DNA of 7,038 nt from Paracoccaceae bacterium (lineage in GTDB: Bacteria > Pseudomonadota > Alphaproteobacteria > Rhodobacterales > Rhodobacteraceae), in NCBI GenBank assembly GCA_020832725.1, contig JAFIEC010000188.1, positions 1 to 7,038 of the forward strand, given 5' to 3'. Shown here piece after piece: positions 5,580 to 7,038 of the stretch (positions are counted from its first letter, which is position 1; the number at the start of each line of letters is the position of its first letter). A program made the translations under genes and the position numbers. The notes beneath the pieces are model-generated. The model did no database searches. It was not told the DNA's origin and saw nothing but the letters and a program-made list of their open reading frames with translations.

Positions 5580-7038
5580 CAGCGGAGGCTGGCCCATGCG
5601 CAACGCGGCCAACTGCGCCTCGGCCCAGGCCTCGACGTCATTACGGGCCACCACCTTGCGCAACGCGGCCATGCGCTCCCGGCGTTCCTCCTCGCCCATC
5701 TCCAGCGCCTGCTCCACGGCGTGGTCCATCGAGCGATTGGAGAAGGGATTGGTCAGCACCGCCGAAGCAAGCTCGATCGCCGCGCCTGCGAATTCCGAGA
5801 GCACGAGAACACCGTCGCCATCGGTCCGTGCGGCCACGAATTCCTTGCACACAAGGTTCATCCCGTCGGCCAGCGGTGTGATCCAGGCGACATCCGCGAT
5901 CCGGTAATAGGCCACAAGCGTCTCGAAGGGGATCGCCCGCGAAATCAGGGACACCGGCTGCCACTCCAGGCTGCCATAGCGGCCGTTGATCCGGCCGGCG
6001 GTCTGTTCGATCTCGTTCTGGATGCTTTCGTAGACCGTCATGTTGCGATTCGCCGAGACCGACACATGCATGAGCCGTACCTTGCCCCGAAGGTCGGGGC
6101 GGCGCTCCAGAAGCCGCTCGAAGCTCTGCAGCTGCTCGTTCCCGCCCTTGGTGTAGTCCGTCCGGCCGACCGAGAGGATAAGCTGCGTTTCGCCGATATT
6201 GCGACGCAGCGCGGCGGCGCGCGCGCGGGTGCCCTTGCGGTCGGAAATCTCGCCGATATAGGCGGCATCGACCCCGACCGGGGCAGTGCAGATGGCGATG
6301 GGCCTGCCGCCATGTTCTATGGCAATCGGCTGGGTGCGTTCGCTGAGGGCCGAGCCCGAAGAGACCAGTTCCTGGGACACCGCCTCGCGCGGGACGGCCC
6401 CCACCTCGTGCAGCGACCGGACCACCGAGACGAAATTTGCCGCATAGCGCGGAATGTGGAACCCCACGACATCGCAGGCCAGCAGGCTGTCCACGATCTC
6501 GCGGCGCCAGGGCAGCACGTTGAACATGTCGGCCGAGGGAAACGGCGTGTGATGGAAGAAGGAGATGCGCAGGTCAGGGCGAAGCTGGCGCAGATAGCCG
6601 GGGACGAGCCAGAGGTTGTAGTCATGCACCCAGACTGCCGCGCCCTCGGCTGCCTCGGCCGCAGCGGCCTCGGCAAAGGCCCAGTTGACCTGCCGGAACG
6701 TCGGCCAGTCCACCGGGTCGTAATTGTAGCGCTCCTTGAAGCCGTGAAGGATGGGCCAGAACGCCTCCTTGGAGGTGACGTGGTAGAAGCTGCTGACCTG
6801 TTCTGCCGTCAGCGGCAGGCGCGACACCGTGTAGTGGCCGAAACTGTCCTCGATCTCCACCACCCGCTCGAAGCCTGGGTTGTCCAGGTCCTCGGCCAGC
6901 TTCCAGGCTACCCATGCGCCACTGTCCACCTTGCCGAAAAAGCTCTTGAGGGTGGGGACGATGCCGTTCGGGCTCTTGTTCTCCCGCCGGACGATACGAC
7001 CGTTCTCCTCGACCTCCTCGTAGGGTTCGCGATGATAG
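5562..7038 (-). CDS. ggpS: Glucosylglycerol-phosphate synthase, GT20 family (5'-partial)
   Basis: Transfers glucose from ADP-glucose to glycerol 3-phosphate, the first step to the compatible solute glucosylglycerol. The frame is open to the window edge: 491 residues are visible, and probably only a few at the N-terminus are missing. The GTG at 6929 is internal, because the upstream in-frame sequence is conserved: YHREPYEEV at 1-9 and KSPNGIVPTLKSFF at 21-34. These are, as I recall, GgpS hallmarks; trehalose-6-phosphate synthase OtsA has a different glycine-rich start. GT20 motifs, in visible numbering: FYHVTSKEAFWP (84-95), WVHDYN (136-141) with D139, VGRTDYTKG (290-298) with R292 and K297 for phosphate binding, and DGMNLVCKE (391-399) with D391 and E399. 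No phosphatase domain is fused at the C-terminus, so a separate GgpP-type phosphatase is needed. OtsA remains a less likely alternative. Its product would accumulate under salt stress. Confidence 0.85.
   Translation of the reverse strand, partial: YHREPYEEVEENGRIVRRENKSPNGIVPTLKSFFGKVDSGAWVAWKLAEDLDNPGFERVVEIEDSFGHYTVSRLPLTAEQVSSFYHVTSKEAFWPILHGFKERYNYDPVDWPTFRQVNWAFAEAAAAEAAEGAAVWVHDYNLWLVPGYLRQLRPDLRISFFHHTPFPSADMFNVLPWRREIVDSLLACDVVGFHIPRYAANFVSVVRSLHEVGAVPREAVSQELVSSGSALSERTQPIAIEHGGRPIAICTAPVGVDAAYIGEISDRKGTRARAAALRRNIGETQLILSVGRTDYTKGGNEQLQSFERLLERRPDLRGKVRLMHVSVSANRNMTVYESIQNEIEQTAGRINGRYGSLEWQPVSLISRAIPFETLVAYYRIADVAWITPLADGMNLVCKEFVAARTDGDGVLVLSEFAGAAIELASAVLTNPFSNRSMDHAVEQALEMGEEERRERMAALRKVVARNDVEAWAEAQLAALRMGQPPLPGLAA

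Noticed and set aside
4862..5881. 339-residue + strand frame overlapping the exporter and the GT20 gene tail
   Set aside because: Ends in Pro/Arg-rich low-complexity sequence and conflicts with two convincing genes; it also runs through the shared terminator hairpin.
6927..6929. GTG at 6929 as the GT20 gene start
   Set aside because: Thirty-six further in-frame codons upstream encode conserved GgpS-like sequence up to the window edge.

Overview
This is a GC-rich window (visibly above 60% G+C) with dense, coupled genes and strong GC bias at third codon positions. It fits an alphaproteobacterium, most likely a Rhodobacteraceae-type organism. That placement is an inference from composition and gene types, with no rRNA or marker gene to confirm it. 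There are six protein-coding genes, two of them cut by the window edges, and no RNA gene, CRISPR array or insertion sequence that I can see.

Region 1 (1-3339, + strand) is the tail of an operon. It holds the C-terminal two thirds of a PotA/FbpC/UgpC-type ABC transporter ATPase. Next come an enolase-superfamily enzyme of the o-succinylbenzoate synthase/muconate cycloisomerase type, a metalloenzyme of the M29 aminopeptidase/NicX (2,5-dihydroxypyridine dioxygenase) superfamily, and a small manganese-type cupin related to bacterial (R)-hydroxynitrile lyases. The joints are 4 bp and 8 bp overlaps and then a 15 bp gap, each with a clear Shine-Dalgarno sequence. The four proteins are therefore probably made together: an importer feeding a short catabolic route whose substrate cannot be read from the sequence. 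This is the least described part of the window.

Region 2 (3340-5561) starts with a 27 bp convergent gap, then a MocR-type regulator (GntR winged helix fused to a class I aminotransferase domain) on the minus strand. A 227 bp intergenic region follows, then a divergent LysE/RhtB-family amino acid exporter. The intergenic region is AT-richer than its surroundings. It carries an inverted repeat TGTACC-N10-GGTACA, a plausible promoter for the regulator, and a repeat/hairpin block just before the exporter's ribosome binding site. The likely logic is a PLP- and ligand-sensing regulator controlling itself and an efflux gene, though it could also serve the neighbouring operon.

Region 3 (5562-7038, - strand) is a nearly complete GT20 glycosyltransferase. 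Its N-terminus reads as glucosylglycerol-phosphate synthase (GgpS) rather than trehalose-6-phosphate synthase (OtsA), which points to compatible-solute synthesis and a salt-exposed lifestyle. Its stop codon abuts the exporter's stop codon inside a perfect 14 bp palindrome that is the core of a larger hairpin, probably a shared two-way terminator.
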